Origin: Actinomycetes bacterium
GTDB taxonomy: Bacteria > Actinomycetota > Actinomycetes > Actinomycetales > Micrococcaceae
Length of the DNA: 38,188 bases
Direction: 5' to 3'
NCBI GenBank assembly: GCA_023426375.1
Contig: JAFAAV010000049.1
Coordinates: 1 to 38,188 of the forward strand
Below the pieces are notes generated by a model. The model was not told where the DNA came from, searched no databases, and was given only the letters and a program-made list of their open reading frames with translations. Shown here one piece after another: positions 16,571 to 25,027 of this stretch (its first letter is position 1; every line of letters begins with the position of its first letter). The position numbers were made by a program, and so were the translations under genes.

Positions 16571-16663
16571 AACATCAGCTGGGGGACACTCCACGGAGCG
16601 CTCTTGACCCTCGCTATGTGACCTGAGACCGATATCGATCCCCGATCACTAGAGGTGGTTCCC

Positions 16664-18130
16664 GTGTCCCCAGAGGCCGTTGGTTTTGCGTTCCTGATCC
16701 TGGGGGTGGCGCTGCTCCTGGGTAAATTCGTGCGCGTAAAAGTGGGATGGGTCCAGAGCCTGTTCCTTCCGAGTTCGATCATCGGCGGCGCGATTCTGTT
16801 GATCCTGGGCCCGCAGGTCCTCGGCCGCTTCGACGGACCCTGGGGTGAGAGCGGACTCTTCACCGAGGGCATGGTCGAGACCTGGGGCGTGCTGCCAGGC
16901 CTGCTGATCAGCGTCATTTTCGCGACCATGTTCCTGGGCCAGGACCTCCCCTCACCCAAGCGCGCGGCCAAATTGGTGGGTCCGCAGCTGTCGTTGGGCG
17001 TGGCCTTCGGTTCGGGTCAGTACGTGATCGGTCTTCTGCTCGCAGCTCTGATCCTGGTACCCGTTTTCGCGGCGTCCCCCATGACGGGCGCGTTGATCGA
17101 GATCGGTTTCGAGGGTGGCCACGGAACGGCCGCCGGCATGCGTCCCGTCATGGAAGAACTCGGCTTCGGTGAAGGCGCAGACCTCGCCGTGGGCCTTGCG
17201 ACCGTGGGCATCGTGGGCGGCATCATCATCGGCATCGGCCTGATCAACTGGGGCGTGCGCACCGGAAAGACCGAAGAGCTCAAGGGCGACGTGAAGATGT
17301 CCGTGGCCGAGCAGAAGGGCCTGTTCCGCAGCGACGAGTACTACTCCGCCGGCACCATGACCAGCCGCCCGTCCTCCGTGGAGCCGTTCTCACTGCACAT
17401 GGCCATCGTGGCCGTGGCGATCCTGATCGGTTGGTGCATCCTGGAGGGACTGCGCTGGATCGAGCAGCAGACCTACGCGAACGTGATGCTGGACGACTCC
17501 ACCCCGCTGGAGATCTTCGCCTACGTGCCGTTGTTCCCCATGGCACTGCTGGGTGGCGTGATCTTCCAGGTCATCGCCGGTCGTTTCGGCTTCGACCGCT
17601 ACATCGACCACCAGGTCATGCTCCGCATCCAGGGTCTGGCCTTGGACTTCCTGATCGTGTCCGCGATCGCGACCCTGTCCCTGGAGGCAGTGGGCGACAA
17701 CTTGGCGGCCTTCGCGATCCTGGCGGTGGCCGGCATCGTGTTCAACGTGGCCATCTTCCTGTGGCTGGCCCCGCGCATCATCGGCCGCTTCTGGTTCGAA
17801 CGCGGCATTGGCGATTTCGGTCAGTCCATGGGCGTGACCGCCACCGGCCTGATCCTCATGCGGGTGGTCGACCCGGAGGCCAAGACCCCGGCCTTCGAGG
17901 CGTTCGGCTACAAGCAGTTGGTGTTCGAACCGTTCTTCGGCGGTGGTCTGGTGACCGCGTTGGCGATCCCCATCATCTACCTGACCGGTGTGTGGCCGCT
18001 GTTCTTCGTGATGCTCGCGGTGTTCCTGATCGCCGTGCTCGTCGGACTGCTGTACTTCCGCCCGCGCGAGATGAAGGACCGGGACGAATACAACCGCAAG
18101 ATGGCAGAGCAGGAGCAGGCATCGGCCTGA
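16664..18130 (+). CDS. ESS-family (GltS-like) sodium:glutamate symporter
   Basis: A 488-residue inner-membrane transporter of the ESS family. The diagnostic glycine-rich loop is FEGGHGTAAG at about 150, and a second symmetrical loop is in GIGDFGQSMGVTATGLILMR at about 385. About 11-12 hydrophobic segments are visible. Glutamate is the classic substrate, but related actinobacterial proteins may carry other carboxylates. I choose the GTG at 16664 because AGAGG lies eight bases upstream; the GTG at 16655 is inside that ribosome-binding site. The gene is flanked by terminators on both sides, so it is probably monocistronic. Confidence 0.87.
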   Translation: MSPEAVGFAFLILGVALLLGKFVRVKVGWVQSLFLPSSIIGGAILLILGPQVLGRFDGPWGESGLFTEGMVETWGVLPGLLISVIFATMFLGQDLPSPKRAAKLVGPQLSLGVAFGSGQYVIGLLLAALILVPVFAASPMTGALIEIGFEGGHGTAAGMRPVMEELGFGEGADLAVGLATVGIVGGIIIGIGLINWGVRTGKTEELKGDVKMSVAEQKGLFRSDEYYSAGTMTSRPSSVEPFSLHMAIVAVAILIGWCILEGLRWIEQQTYANVMLDDSTPLEIFAYVPLFPMALLGGVIFQVIAGRFGFDRYIDHQVMLRIQGLALDFLIVSAIATLSLEAVGDNLAAFAILAVAGIVFNVAIFLWLAPRIIGRFWFERGIGDFGQSMGVTATGLILMRVVDPEAKTPAFEAFGYKQLVFEPFFGGGLVTALAIPIIYLTGVWPLFFVMLAVFLIAVLVGLLYFRPREMKDRDEYNRKMAEQEQASA

Positions 18131-18165
18131 TCACTTCTTCTTGATCACTGCCACGTGATCGTGCG

Positions 18166-18214
18166 ATCCGCGAGGGGTCCTGAACATGCTGATGTTCAGG
18201 ACTCCTCGCGTGGA
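18166..18214 (+). terminator. Long terminator hairpin after the symporter
   Basis: ATCC-GCGAGG-GTCCTGAACAT pairs with ATGTTCAGGAC-CCTCGC-GGAT around a 4-nt loop (about 20 bp with minor bulges), followed by CTAATCT. Confidence 0.85.
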
Positions 18215-18228
18215 TCTAATCTGATCCC

Positions 18229-18867
18229 ATGACCGCACTCACGGAGATCAAGGGCACGGGCGCCCCGCTGCATCGCGCACTCGCTGCACAGGGCATCACC
18301 GAGCTCGAGCATCTGGCCGGAGCCGACTTCCAGGAACTCCTCGCGTTGCACGGCGTGGGACTGAAGGGCCTGAACCGTCTCAACGACGCCCTGGGTGAGA
18401 AGGGGCTGGAACCGATGAGCGGCGTCGTCGCCCCCAAGCCCACCACCCGAACCATTGAGGCGGACGTTAAGACCAAGCCCACCGGGCAGTCGGCGGAGGA
18501 ATGGATCGAATCGCTGCCGTGGCCGCGGCGCGTGGAACAGGGCAAAGAGCTGCTCAAGATCTTCCGGGAGGTCACCGGCGCCGAGCCCGTGATGTGGGGC
18601 GAGTCCATTGTGGGATACGGCCACTACCACTACCGGTACGAAACCGGCCGCGAGGGCGACACCGCCCAGGTGGCCTTCTCGCCGCGCAAGGCGGCCATCT
18701 CGCTGTACGGGCTGCAGAACGGCGACGGCGCCCAGGAACTGCTCGACCGACTGGGGCCACACAAGCGCAGCGTGAGTTGCGTGTACGTGACCAAGTTGGA
18801 CCAGGTGGATCACGACGTGCTGCGCGAATTGATCGCGCGGGGATGGGCCGCCGACTCGGCCTGCTGA
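18229..18867 (+). CDS. HHH-DUF1801 fusion protein
   Basis: A 212-residue protein in two parts. The N-terminal 60 residues are a helix-hairpin-helix module (GITELEHLAGADFQELLALHGVG), as found in DNA-binding or RNA polymerase alpha C-terminal-like domains. After a T/K/P-rich linker comes a DUF1801/YdhG domain (about 90-210; PVMWGESIVGYGHYHYRYETG, SLYGLQNG). DUF1801 proteins are widespread and uncharacterised. The linker DNA carries a copy of the dispersed GCGGCGTCGTC word. The ATG at 18229 is 15 nt after the preceding terminator. Confidence 0.78.
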   Translation: MTALTEIKGTGAPLHRALAAQGITELEHLAGADFQELLALHGVGLKGLNRLNDALGEKGLEPMSGVVAPKPTTRTIEADVKTKPTGQSAEEWIESLPWPRRVEQGKELLKIFREVTGAEPVMWGESIVGYGHYHYRYETGREGDTAQVAFSPRKAAISLYGLQNGDGAQELLDRLGPHKRSVSCVYVTKLDQVDHDVLRELIARGWAADSAC

Positions 18868-18923
18868 ACCCCCTGAACTCCGGGGCATTCACACCGGGGT
18901 GAGACGCGGAAAACCCACAGCCG

Positions 18924-18952
18924 TTACAGAGGTTGGCAGCCTAGGTTATAGG
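18924..18952 (+). promoter_or_regulatory. Putative promoter of the lipoprotein gene
   Basis: TTACAG, a 17-nt spacer and TATAGG lie about 76 nt before the chosen ATG of the lipoprotein gene. Confidence 0.35.
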
Positions 18953-19027
18953 CGTATCGATCACCGTGTACGCCCCCAGTTTTCGGCCGGTTGGGCTGCA
19001 CCTCACGTGCGGACGGCGGGTGAACCC

Positions 19028-19510
19028 ATGAGCTTGAAACGAGTTGCGGCGGCAGTGGCTGCATCGGGTCTGCTGATCGCGTTGACCGGTTGTTCTTCAA
19101 GCGCGGAGGAACCCTTCACGTTCGAGGTACCGAGCGAAATCCCGGACCAGAACGAAGCCTCAGAGGCCCCCGCCGGCACCGGGCGTACAGCCAGCACCGG
19201 CACCTGCTTGGACGTGGTCGAGGTCTACACCGGACTGGTGGTGCTTCCCATGACCACTGACCGCTCCACGGACGCCACTCCGGAGACCGGTCAGGACCCG
19301 TCAGTGGTCGCGGAAGCCACCGACTCTCTCGAATCACATCGCGACCGGTTGCCCGAACCCGTACTTCCGGCCTTCGACGACGCCGTGGACCTCCTCCACA
19401 ACGCCGGCGAGACTTTGCAACCCCAAGAGGCCGCCCAGATCCAGCGCGCGCTTCAGCCCGTGCAGGACTGGATCTCGACTCAGTGCTCAGCGGCGTTGCC
19501 GGAGAAGTAA
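19028..19510 (+). CDS. Small secreted lipoprotein of unknown function
   Basis: A 160-residue predicted lipoprotein. MSLKRVAAAVAASGLLIALT ends in a lipobox with cysteine at residue 22, followed by a low-complexity S/E/P/A linker. The rest (about 55-160) is helical with two cysteines (in STGTCLDVVEVY and STQCSAALPEK) that could form a disulphide. I chose this internal ATG because only it gives a proper signal peptide; the longer frame would add 43 unlikely residues. No family was recognised. It is convergent with the glucosidase, four bases apart. Confidence 0.75.
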   Translation: MSLKRVAAAVAASGLLIALTGCSSSAEEPFTFEVPSEIPDQNEASEAPAGTGRTASTGTCLDVVEVYTGLVVLPMTTDRSTDATPETGQDPSVVAEATDSLESHRDRLPEPVLPAFDDAVDLLHNAGETLQPQEAAQIQRALQPVQDWISTQCSAALPEK

Positions 19511-19514
19511 TCCC

Positions 19515-21215
19515 TCAGAGCTTGATCCACACCGCGTGGTCCACGGCGAGCTTCCCATCCATCACGGCGCTCTGCCCGCTGGCGAGCAACAGTTCACCGC
19601 TGCTCAGCTCGGGCAGCTCCACTGCTTCTTCACCGGCGTTGGCGGCCACGAGCACCATGTCGCCTGATTCCGTGGTGAGGCGGTAGGCCAGGATCTGGGT
19701 CTTCTGCTCGCTCAGGGGGTCCCACTCGAATTTCGCGCGGCCAAGAGCCAGTTCATGCCGGATCCGCAGCGCGTTCTTGTACAGATTCAGCACGGACTGC
19801 GGGTTGCCCAACTGGTGATCCACCGTGATGTTCTCGAAGGTCTCCGGCTGCGGCAACCAGGGGTTCGGGCCGAAGCCCAGCCCGTTTCCCACGGGGGACC
19901 AGGGGAGGGGCACACGAGCGCCGTCGCGCCCCAATTCCTGACCCTCGGTGCGGAAGAAGGTGGGGTCCTGGCGGCTATCGGAGTCCAGGGAGGTGTGCTC
20001 CGGAAGGCCCAGCTCATCGCCCTGGTAGACGTATGCGGAACCCGGCAGGGACAGTTCCACGAGTGCGGCGGCGCGGGCGCGGCGGAGGCCCAGAGCGGCG
20101 TCGGGCTGCTCGTCGTCGGTGCCGATGCCGTTGGGGTAGGCCGTGCGGGAGCTCAGGCCGTAGCGAGATGCGTGGCGGACGGTGTCGTGGTTGGAGAGCA
20201 CCCACGTGGACGGCGCTCCCACCGCCTGATTCACGCGCAGGGAATCCGTGATGGCATTGCGCATGCGGTCGCGCTCCCACCCCGCGATCAGGAAGTCGAA
20301 GTTGAACGCCTGCTGCGCCTCGTCCGGGCGGACGTACAGCGCCAACCGCTCCGCCGGGCCGATCCACGCCTCCACCACGAGCATGCGCTCGCCGGGGTAC
20401 TCGGCCAGGACCCGATTCCAGTCGCGGTAGATCTCGTGCACGCCGTCCTGATCGAAGTAGGGGCCGGTGTCCATGGTCTTCTCGGCCTGCTTCTCCACGG
20501 TGTCCGTACCTTCGACCATGTGGACCTGTTCGTCCCAGTCGGGGAGCCCTTCGGCCTTGATCATGCCGTGAGCGACGTCCACGCGGAAGCCGTCCACACC
20601 CCGATCCAGCCAGAAGCGCAGGACGCTGCGGAACTCTTCCCAGACCTCTGGGTTCTCCCAGTTCAAGTCCGGCTGCGAGGAGTCGAAGAGGTGCAGATAC
20701 CACTGACCGTCTTCGATCCGCGACCACGCGGGGCCGCCGAACAGGGACTTCCAGTTGTTCGGGGGCAGCTCGCCGTTCTCGCCCTTACCCTCACGGAACA
20801 TGTAATGATTGCGCTCGGCCGATCCCTTGGGCGAGGCGAGTGCCGCCCGGAACCATTCGTGATCCTCGGAGGTGTGGTTGGGCACCAGGTCCACGATGAT
20901 TTTCAGACCCATCCCGTGGGCTTCGTCCTTCATCCGGTCGAAGTCCTCGAGGGTGCCGAAACGCGGGTCGATGGTGCGGTAATCCGCCACGTCGTATCCG
21001 GCATCGTGCTGCGGGGACAGGTAGAACGGCGACAACCACACGGCATCCACGCCGAGCTGCTTGAGGTAGGGCAGTTTCTCGGTCACACCGCCAAGGTCAC
21101 CCATTCCATCTCCGTTGGAATCCTTGAAGGAGCGCGGATAGACCTGGTAGATCACGGCATCCCGCCACCACTCGGTACCGGACTGCTGACGTGGGGTCAC
21201 TGTTTCTTCAGACAC
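19515..21215 (-). CDS. GH13 alpha-glucosidase (oligo-1,6-glucosidase/AglA type)
   Basis: A 566-residue cytoplasmic glycosidase with the GH13 barrel. It opens WWRDAVIYQVYPRSFKDSNGDGMGDLGG. Conserved regions are DLVPNHTS (region I), GFRVDVAHG (region II, nucleophile D213), LVVEAW (region III, acid/base E282) and LSNHDT (region IV, D344). The sequence fits alpha-1,4 or alpha-1,6-glucosidases acting on short malto- or isomalto-oligosaccharides or sucrose-like sugars. There is no signal peptide. No sugar transporter or regulator is adjacent. A C-terminal beta domain follows from about 475. Confidence 0.92.
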   Translation of the reverse strand: MSEETVTPRQQSGTEWWRDAVIYQVYPRSFKDSNGDGMGDLGGVTEKLPYLKQLGVDAVWLSPFYLSPQHDAGYDVADYRTIDPRFGTLEDFDRMKDEAHGMGLKIIVDLVPNHTSEDHEWFRAALASPKGSAERNHYMFREGKGENGELPPNNWKSLFGGPAWSRIEDGQWYLHLFDSSQPDLNWENPEVWEEFRSVLRFWLDRGVDGFRVDVAHGMIKAEGLPDWDEQVHMVEGTDTVEKQAEKTMDTGPYFDQDGVHEIYRDWNRVLAEYPGERMLVVEAWIGPAERLALYVRPDEAQQAFNFDFLIAGWERDRMRNAITDSLRVNQAVGAPSTWVLSNHDTVRHASRYGLSSRTAYPNGIGTDDEQPDAALGLRRARAAALVELSLPGSAYVYQGDELGLPEHTSLDSDSRQDPTFFRTEGQELGRDGARVPLPWSPVGNGLGFGPNPWLPQPETFENITVDHQLGNPQSVLNLYKNALRIRHELALGRAKFEWDPLSEQKTQILAYRLTTESGDMVLVAANAGEEAVELPELSSGELLLASGQSAVMDGKLAVDHAVWIKL

Positions 21216-21365
21216 CCTCCAACGCTAGTCAGCATGCGGGGTGCGGGGGAAATCGTGGGGTGAGGCCAGAACACCGAGGTGTTTGCGGTGGAGCTGGGCT
21301 GAGGGGACTGCGCTGTGGCACGGGCCTGCCGCTTCCAGCGCCCAGGAGACGGCCAGCTCCAGCAT

Positions 21366-21476
21366 CATGTGAGGGAAATGCAGTCGAGAAGTCTTAGGTG
21401 AGGAAGATGCAGAAAATTGGCCTGTTCTAAGCATTTCCCTCACACAAGACTGGAAGCCTGCACTTTCCTCACATGG
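21366..21476. repeat. Upstream repeat cluster of nuclease-like locus 2 (four units)
   Basis: There are two forward units (core TGTGAGGGAAATGCAG at 21366-21383, and 21390-21422) and two reverse units (21419-21451 and 21457-21476). The central pair are 33-nt inverted copies, 24 of 33 positions complementary, that meet at a shared GGCC (21419-21422). The order is forward, forward, reverse, reverse, the same as in the downstream cluster. Confidence 0.92.
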
Positions 21477-21504
21477 GATTCACCTCCAATCTTCTCTGCT
21501 TCAC

Positions 21505-21539
21505 CAGCAGGCTCCTTTCGAGAGTGATGGAGCCCGCTG
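21505..21539. repeat. Hairpin between repeats and locus-2 gene
   Basis: CAGCAGGCTCC and GGAGCCCGCTG (10 of 11 complementary, 13-nt loop). Locus 1 has a similar smaller hairpin in the same relative place (AACTCCA 8652-8658 with TGGAGTT 8670-8676). Confidence 0.6.
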
Positions 21540-21628
21540 ACACGAGTTTTCCAGCTGACATGAGTCCTGTGGAGAACGCTTAGACGAGCGACTGTGGATA
21601 ACTTCCGGCCTGCCCGGGCGGCGTTCTC

Positions 21629-21634
21629 TAGAGT
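21629..21634 (+). promoter_or_regulatory. -10 box of locus-2 gene (leaderless)
   Basis: TAGAGT fits TANNNT and ends six bases before the ATG at 21641. No ribosome-binding site is visible. The layout copies that of locus 1. Confidence 0.5.
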
Positions 21635-21640
21635 CCGAGC

Positions 21641-22642
21641 ATGCTGAATCGACAAAAGCCACTGAAGTTCGGCGATCGCCCGGTGGTATTGCGCACGGGC
21701 GAAACCGGTAAGCGTGCCTCGCAGCTGATGACCAAGCCCGGAATACAGCGAGTGACCAAAGGACTCTGGGCGGTGCATCCCGAACCGCTCACTGCGGTGG
21801 AGAGGTCACTCTTGCTGCAACAGCATCTGGGTGCACCGGGATCAACACTTGCCGTGACCGGCTTCAATGCACTGGATGTCCTGAAGATACCCGTGGGCTA
21901 TACCGATCATTGGGTTCATCAGTCGCTCAAGATGCCGCTTCCACGGATCATGCAGAACTTCTCGGGCGAACGAGAGACAGCCCATTTGCGGTGGTCAGGT
22001 GCACGAACTCAGACAGTTGCACCGGGGATCAAATTCTCGAAATCACTAGGGTTGAGCACATTCGAAGGACCCTGGGGCAGCCGAATCACACATCCGGTGG
22101 AGGCACTGGTGGCCGTGGCCCCTCGGTTATCACACTGGCGCATCATTGCCTGTCTGGACGCCATGATGTCAGTGGAATTCACGATTCCCGGCACAGGAGT
22201 CAAGGCTGTACTTCCGAGAAGTGTGATTGAGGAATGTCTGAGCCACCTGCCGCCGCATGCGCTGGCTGTGAATGCCGTGCGTAGAGGTTTACGAGAAGCT
22301 CACGAGTCCTGCTTTTCGGCCATGGAAACTCTCACGCGCATGATTGCGCTGCACGAAGGATTGCCACCGCCTCGGCTCAACTACCCAGTGGAAGTCAGCG
22401 GCCATACGTTCTACCTGGATCTCGCGTGGCCGGAATTCAAAGTGGCGGTGGAGTACAACGGCCGTGTCCACGCAGACGAAGTGGACCACTACCGCGACGA
22501 GATGTACCGGTTCGCGCTCATTCGGGACAGTGGATGGGACCTCACGCTGTTGGTCAAGGGCGATCTTGAGGAGCCTGACCGGAGACGGAAGTGGGTGGAA
22601 CGGGTGCGCCGGGCGACGTCCTCGCCAGTCATCATTCTTTGA
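21641..22642 (+). CDS. DUF559/AbiEi-like nuclease-type protein, copy 2
   Basis: A 333-residue paralogue of the protein at 8711, with the same domain order: AbiEi-like N-terminal region (RSLLLQQH, VTGFNALDVLKIPVGYTDHW), middle domain (GPWGSRITHPVEAL) and C-terminal PD-(D/E)XK-like region. Candidate active-site residues E229 (SAMET), D260 (DLAWPE), E271 (EYNG) and H277 have the same numbers as in copy 1. The N-terminal region may bind DNA and the C-terminal region may cut it; both are inferences. It is a lone gene in a region of lower GC and is flanked on both sides by four repeat units that differ in sequence from those of locus 1. No partner toxin or antitoxin gene is adjacent. Confidence 0.85.
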   Translation: MLNRQKPLKFGDRPVVLRTGETGKRASQLMTKPGIQRVTKGLWAVHPEPLTAVERSLLLQQHLGAPGSTLAVTGFNALDVLKIPVGYTDHWVHQSLKMPLPRIMQNFSGERETAHLRWSGARTQTVAPGIKFSKSLGLSTFEGPWGSRITHPVEALVAVAPRLSHWRIIACLDAMMSVEFTIPGTGVKAVLPRSVIEECLSHLPPHALAVNAVRRGLREAHESCFSAMETLTRMIALHEGLPPPRLNYPVEVSGHTFYLDLAWPEFKVAVEYNGRVHADEVDHYRDEMYRFALIRDSGWDLTLLVKGDLEEPDRRRKWVERVRRATSSPVIIL

Positions 22643-22695
22643 TGGAGCGGCGGCGCGAGCGACCGCATGACCGGGGCGACCGCATGATCCAAGGC

Positions 22696-22811
22696 AGTCT
22701 CAGGTGAGGAAAGCGCATCAATGAAGTTTCAGGGGAGGGAACTGCAAGAAGTTGGCCTATTCTGAACACTTTCCTCACACCAGACTCGGCCGCTGCATTT
22801 CCCTCACATGA
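22696..22811. repeat. Downstream repeat cluster of nuclease-like locus 2 (four units)
   Basis: Units lie at 22696-22717 (forward), 22725-22757 (forward), 22754-22786 (reverse) and 22792-22811 (reverse). The central 33-nt pair again meet at a shared GGCC (22754-22757). The core GTGAGGAAA/GTGAGGGAA is common to all eight units around the gene; one unit has GGGGAGGGAA. Confidence 0.92.
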
Positions 22812-22879
22812 CGTTACGCACCGAGCTAAGTGCTGGCCCAAGAACTAGGTCCGGAGACTGTCGGCGGACCCGATCGTCC

Positions 22880-23791
22880 CTAATTCGCCGACTGCAAATG
22901 CGCCAGCGGTGACCACCGTTGGAAGATTCGGCGCAGGGCGGCGGTGGCGGCACCTTGGTCGTCGTCGCGGAGGAGTTCCAGGGCGTCGGCCATGTCGCGG
23001 GGACTCTCATCGGGTTGGATCCGGTCTGCCAGCGAGCCGTAGTCCAGGCTCACGAGTGAAGCGGGGCTGAACGTTCCGAGCCATCGACCCAAACGGGTCA
23101 GATCATCCGCGAACGCCTTGGCCTGCTGGGCTTCTTCGGACAGCTCATCAGCGTTGGGACCGGCGGAAGCGAGTGCGGCGTCCTCCACGATCTGTGCCCC
23201 CTGAATGACCCGGCGGGCAGCGGTGTCGGCCGGGGCGATGAGCCGGTGCACCTCGTGACCGGCGTGCACGGTGACCACCCGGTCCTCCATGGTGAATCCC
23301 GCGAACCACGCCAAGGGCACAACGTACGCGGACTCGCGCGTGTACAGGGGCTCGAACAGTTCCCCGGAGATCTCCCGTGCGGCGTCGCGCACTTGCTTTT
23401 CCGGGACCAGGAGCGGGAGGAGCTGAGCGCCGTCGTTGAGGGTCGCGTCAGAAAATAACCGAAGGGACCGCCGCAACCGCTGGGGCGCATGGAAGACCGG
23501 GAAATCACCCACGCCACCCACGAAACGGGATTCCGCGCTGGGTGCCGTGGAGAACGGGATGGTCCACAGGGGTTCGCGTGCGGGCGGCAAGGGCGTATGA
23601 GACGTATCGGCCAGGCGGGACAGCTGTTCGGTGAGCTCGTGGACCCCGCCCTCGAAGGGATTCAGCGCGCGAGGGATGGCGGGGGCGTACTCGGCGTCGA
23701 GTTCCTCCTGCGGCACGTATACGCGCAGGGCAAACCGAATGGGAGGACCGATGATCCCCCGGAATGCCGTGCCCACGTTCACCAAGGCCAT
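22880..23791 (-). CDS. Conserved hypothetical actinobacterial protein
   Basis: A 303-residue protein that I do not assign to a characterised family. It begins MALVNVGTAFRGIIGPPIRFALRVYVPQEE, a form seen in uncharacterised actinobacterial proteins. It has no signal peptide or membrane segment and a charged helical C-terminus (about 215-303; LSEEAQQAKAFADDLTRLG). Its start is three bases after the xth stop, so the two genes are almost certainly co-transcribed. A link to DNA repair is only a guess from that position. Confidence 0.72.
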   Translation of the reverse strand: MALVNVGTAFRGIIGPPIRFALRVYVPQEELDAEYAPAIPRALNPFEGGVHELTEQLSRLADTSHTPLPPAREPLWTIPFSTAPSAESRFVGGVGDFPVFHAPQRLRRSLRLFSDATLNDGAQLLPLLVPEKQVRDAAREISGELFEPLYTRESAYVVPLAWFAGFTMEDRVVTVHAGHEVHRLIAPADTAARRVIQGAQIVEDAALASAGPNADELSEEAQQAKAFADDLTRLGRWLGTFSPASLVSLDYGSLADRIQPDESPRDMADALELLRDDDQGAATAALRRIFQRWSPLAHLQSAN

Positions 23792-23794
23792 GGC

Positions 23795-24601
23795 TCAGTC
23801 GATCTCGATGACCACTGGCGCGTGATCGGAGGCGCCTTTGCCCTTGCGTTCCTCGCGGTCGATCCACGCGTCCGTGACCTTCGCAGCCAGGGCGGGGGAA
23901 CACAGCTGGAAGTCGATGCGCATGCCTTCCTTCTTGGGGAAGCGCAACTGCGTGTAGTCCCAGTAGGTGTACACACCGGGGCCGGGGTGGCGGGGGCGGA
24001 CCACGTCCACGAAACCGGCGTCGTCGATGAATGCATTGAACGCAGCGCGCTCGCCCTCGGAGACATGGGTCATGTTGTTGTCCAGGAAGAACTGGATGTC
24101 CCACACGTCGTCGTCCTGGGGTGCCACGTTCCAGTCGCCGACCAGGGCGATCTGCGCCTCGGGATCGTCCTTGACCCACTGCTTGGCGTGGTCCTTGAGC
24201 ACGCGCAGCCACTCGAGTTTGTAGGGCATGTGCGGATCGTCCAAGCCCCGGCCGTTGGGCACGTAGAGGGACCACACGCGCACGCCGCCGCAGGTCGCAG
24301 CCATGGCGCGAGCCTCCTGGATCGGCTCTTGCTTACCCTTGCCGAACACGGGCTGGTCCGGGAAAGTGCGCTCCACGTCCTTGAGTCCCACGCGGGATGC
24401 AATGGCCACACCGTTCCACTGGTTCAGGCCGAAATGAGCCACTTCGTATCCGGCGAACTCGAACAGTTCCCACGGGAAATTCTCGTCCTTGGCCTTGGTT
24501 TCCTGGATGGCCAACACGTCCACGTCCGAACGGTCCAGCCACGCTTCGATGCGATCAGCGCGGGCTCGGATGGAGTTGACGTTCCACGTGGCGATTCTCA
24601 T
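23795..24601 (-). CDS. xth: Exodeoxyribonuclease III / AP endonuclease
   Basis: A 268-residue Mg-dependent nuclease of the exonuclease-endonuclease-phosphatase fold, acting in base excision repair at abasic sites and as a 3'-5' exonuclease. Motifs appear in order: MRIATWNVNSIRAR, LAIQETKAKDENFP (metal-binding E), VWSLYVPNGR, ALVGDWNVAPQDDDVWD (catalytic D and N) and ASDHAPVVIEID (catalytic D and H at the C-terminus). The length matches the family. It is followed three bases later by the hypothetical gene. Confidence 0.95.
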   Translation of the reverse strand: MRIATWNVNSIRARADRIEAWLDRSDVDVLAIQETKAKDENFPWELFEFAGYEVAHFGLNQWNGVAIASRVGLKDVERTFPDQPVFGKGKQEPIQEARAMAATCGGVRVWSLYVPNGRGLDDPHMPYKLEWLRVLKDHAKQWVKDDPEAQIALVGDWNVAPQDDDVWDIQFFLDNNMTHVSEGERAAFNAFIDDAGFVDVVRPRHPGPGVYTYWDYTQLRFPKKEGMRIDFQLCSPALAAKVTDAWIDREERKGKGASDHAPVVIEID

Positions 24602-24650
24602 GACACCACCGTAGCGAGCCGCGGGCCGTCCCGGGAAACCAGGCGCGCGG

Positions 24651-25001
24651 TTATTTGTCGCCCAGGGCAGCCAGCGTTTGCAGGTGCTCGGGTTTCACGG
24701 TGACGACGTCGCTCGCGTAGTCATCGTTCTTACGCACCCACAGCTTCACGTACGGACACACCGGGACGATCGCCAACCCCTCGGCCACGGTTTCGCCCAG
24801 CGCCTGCTTGGTCAGTACCGCGGCAAGCCCTTGGCCGCCGTAGGCCTCGTCGACCACGGTGTGGTAGAAGATCCGTTCCGCGCGGTCGCCGCTCTGGTGG
24901 GCCGTGTAGTGGGATTCACCGATCACGGTGTCCCCGTCCAGGAGTTCGAAGCGGCGGCGGTCCGGGTTGTTGTGGACCGTGATGTTGTTCGATTCGGTCA
25001 T
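24651..25001 (-). CDS. YjdJ-type GNAT acetyltransferase
   Basis: A 116-residue minimal GNAT protein (COG2388 type). The acetyl-CoA loop is VVDEAYGGQGLAAVLTKQAL, preceded by ERIFYHT, with the final strand IVPVCPYVKLWVRKN. These small proteins lack the outer strands of full GNATs and have unknown substrates. The ATG at 25001 is set by AGAGGAGA just upstream; the longer open frame is not needed. It lies downstream of the AhpD-like gene with 26 nt between them. Confidence 0.85.
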   Translation of the reverse strand: MTESNNITVHNNPDRRRFELLDGDTVIGESHYTAHQSGDRAERIFYHTVVDEAYGGQGLAAVLTKQALGETVAEGLAIVPVCPYVKLWVRKNDDYASDVVTVKPEHLQTLAALGDK

Positions 25002-25027
25002 GGCTGTCTCCTCTAACCGTGTGCCGA

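Noticed and set aside
19755..21263. 502-codon frame opposite the glucosidase
   Set aside because: Shadow frame; the GH13 motifs are on the other strand.
21366..22811. CRISPR array
   Set aside because: Units are in both orientations, diverged and without regular spacers, and no cas genes are present.
23489..24703. 404-codon frame opposite xth
   Set aside because: Shadow frame of xth and the hypothetical gene.
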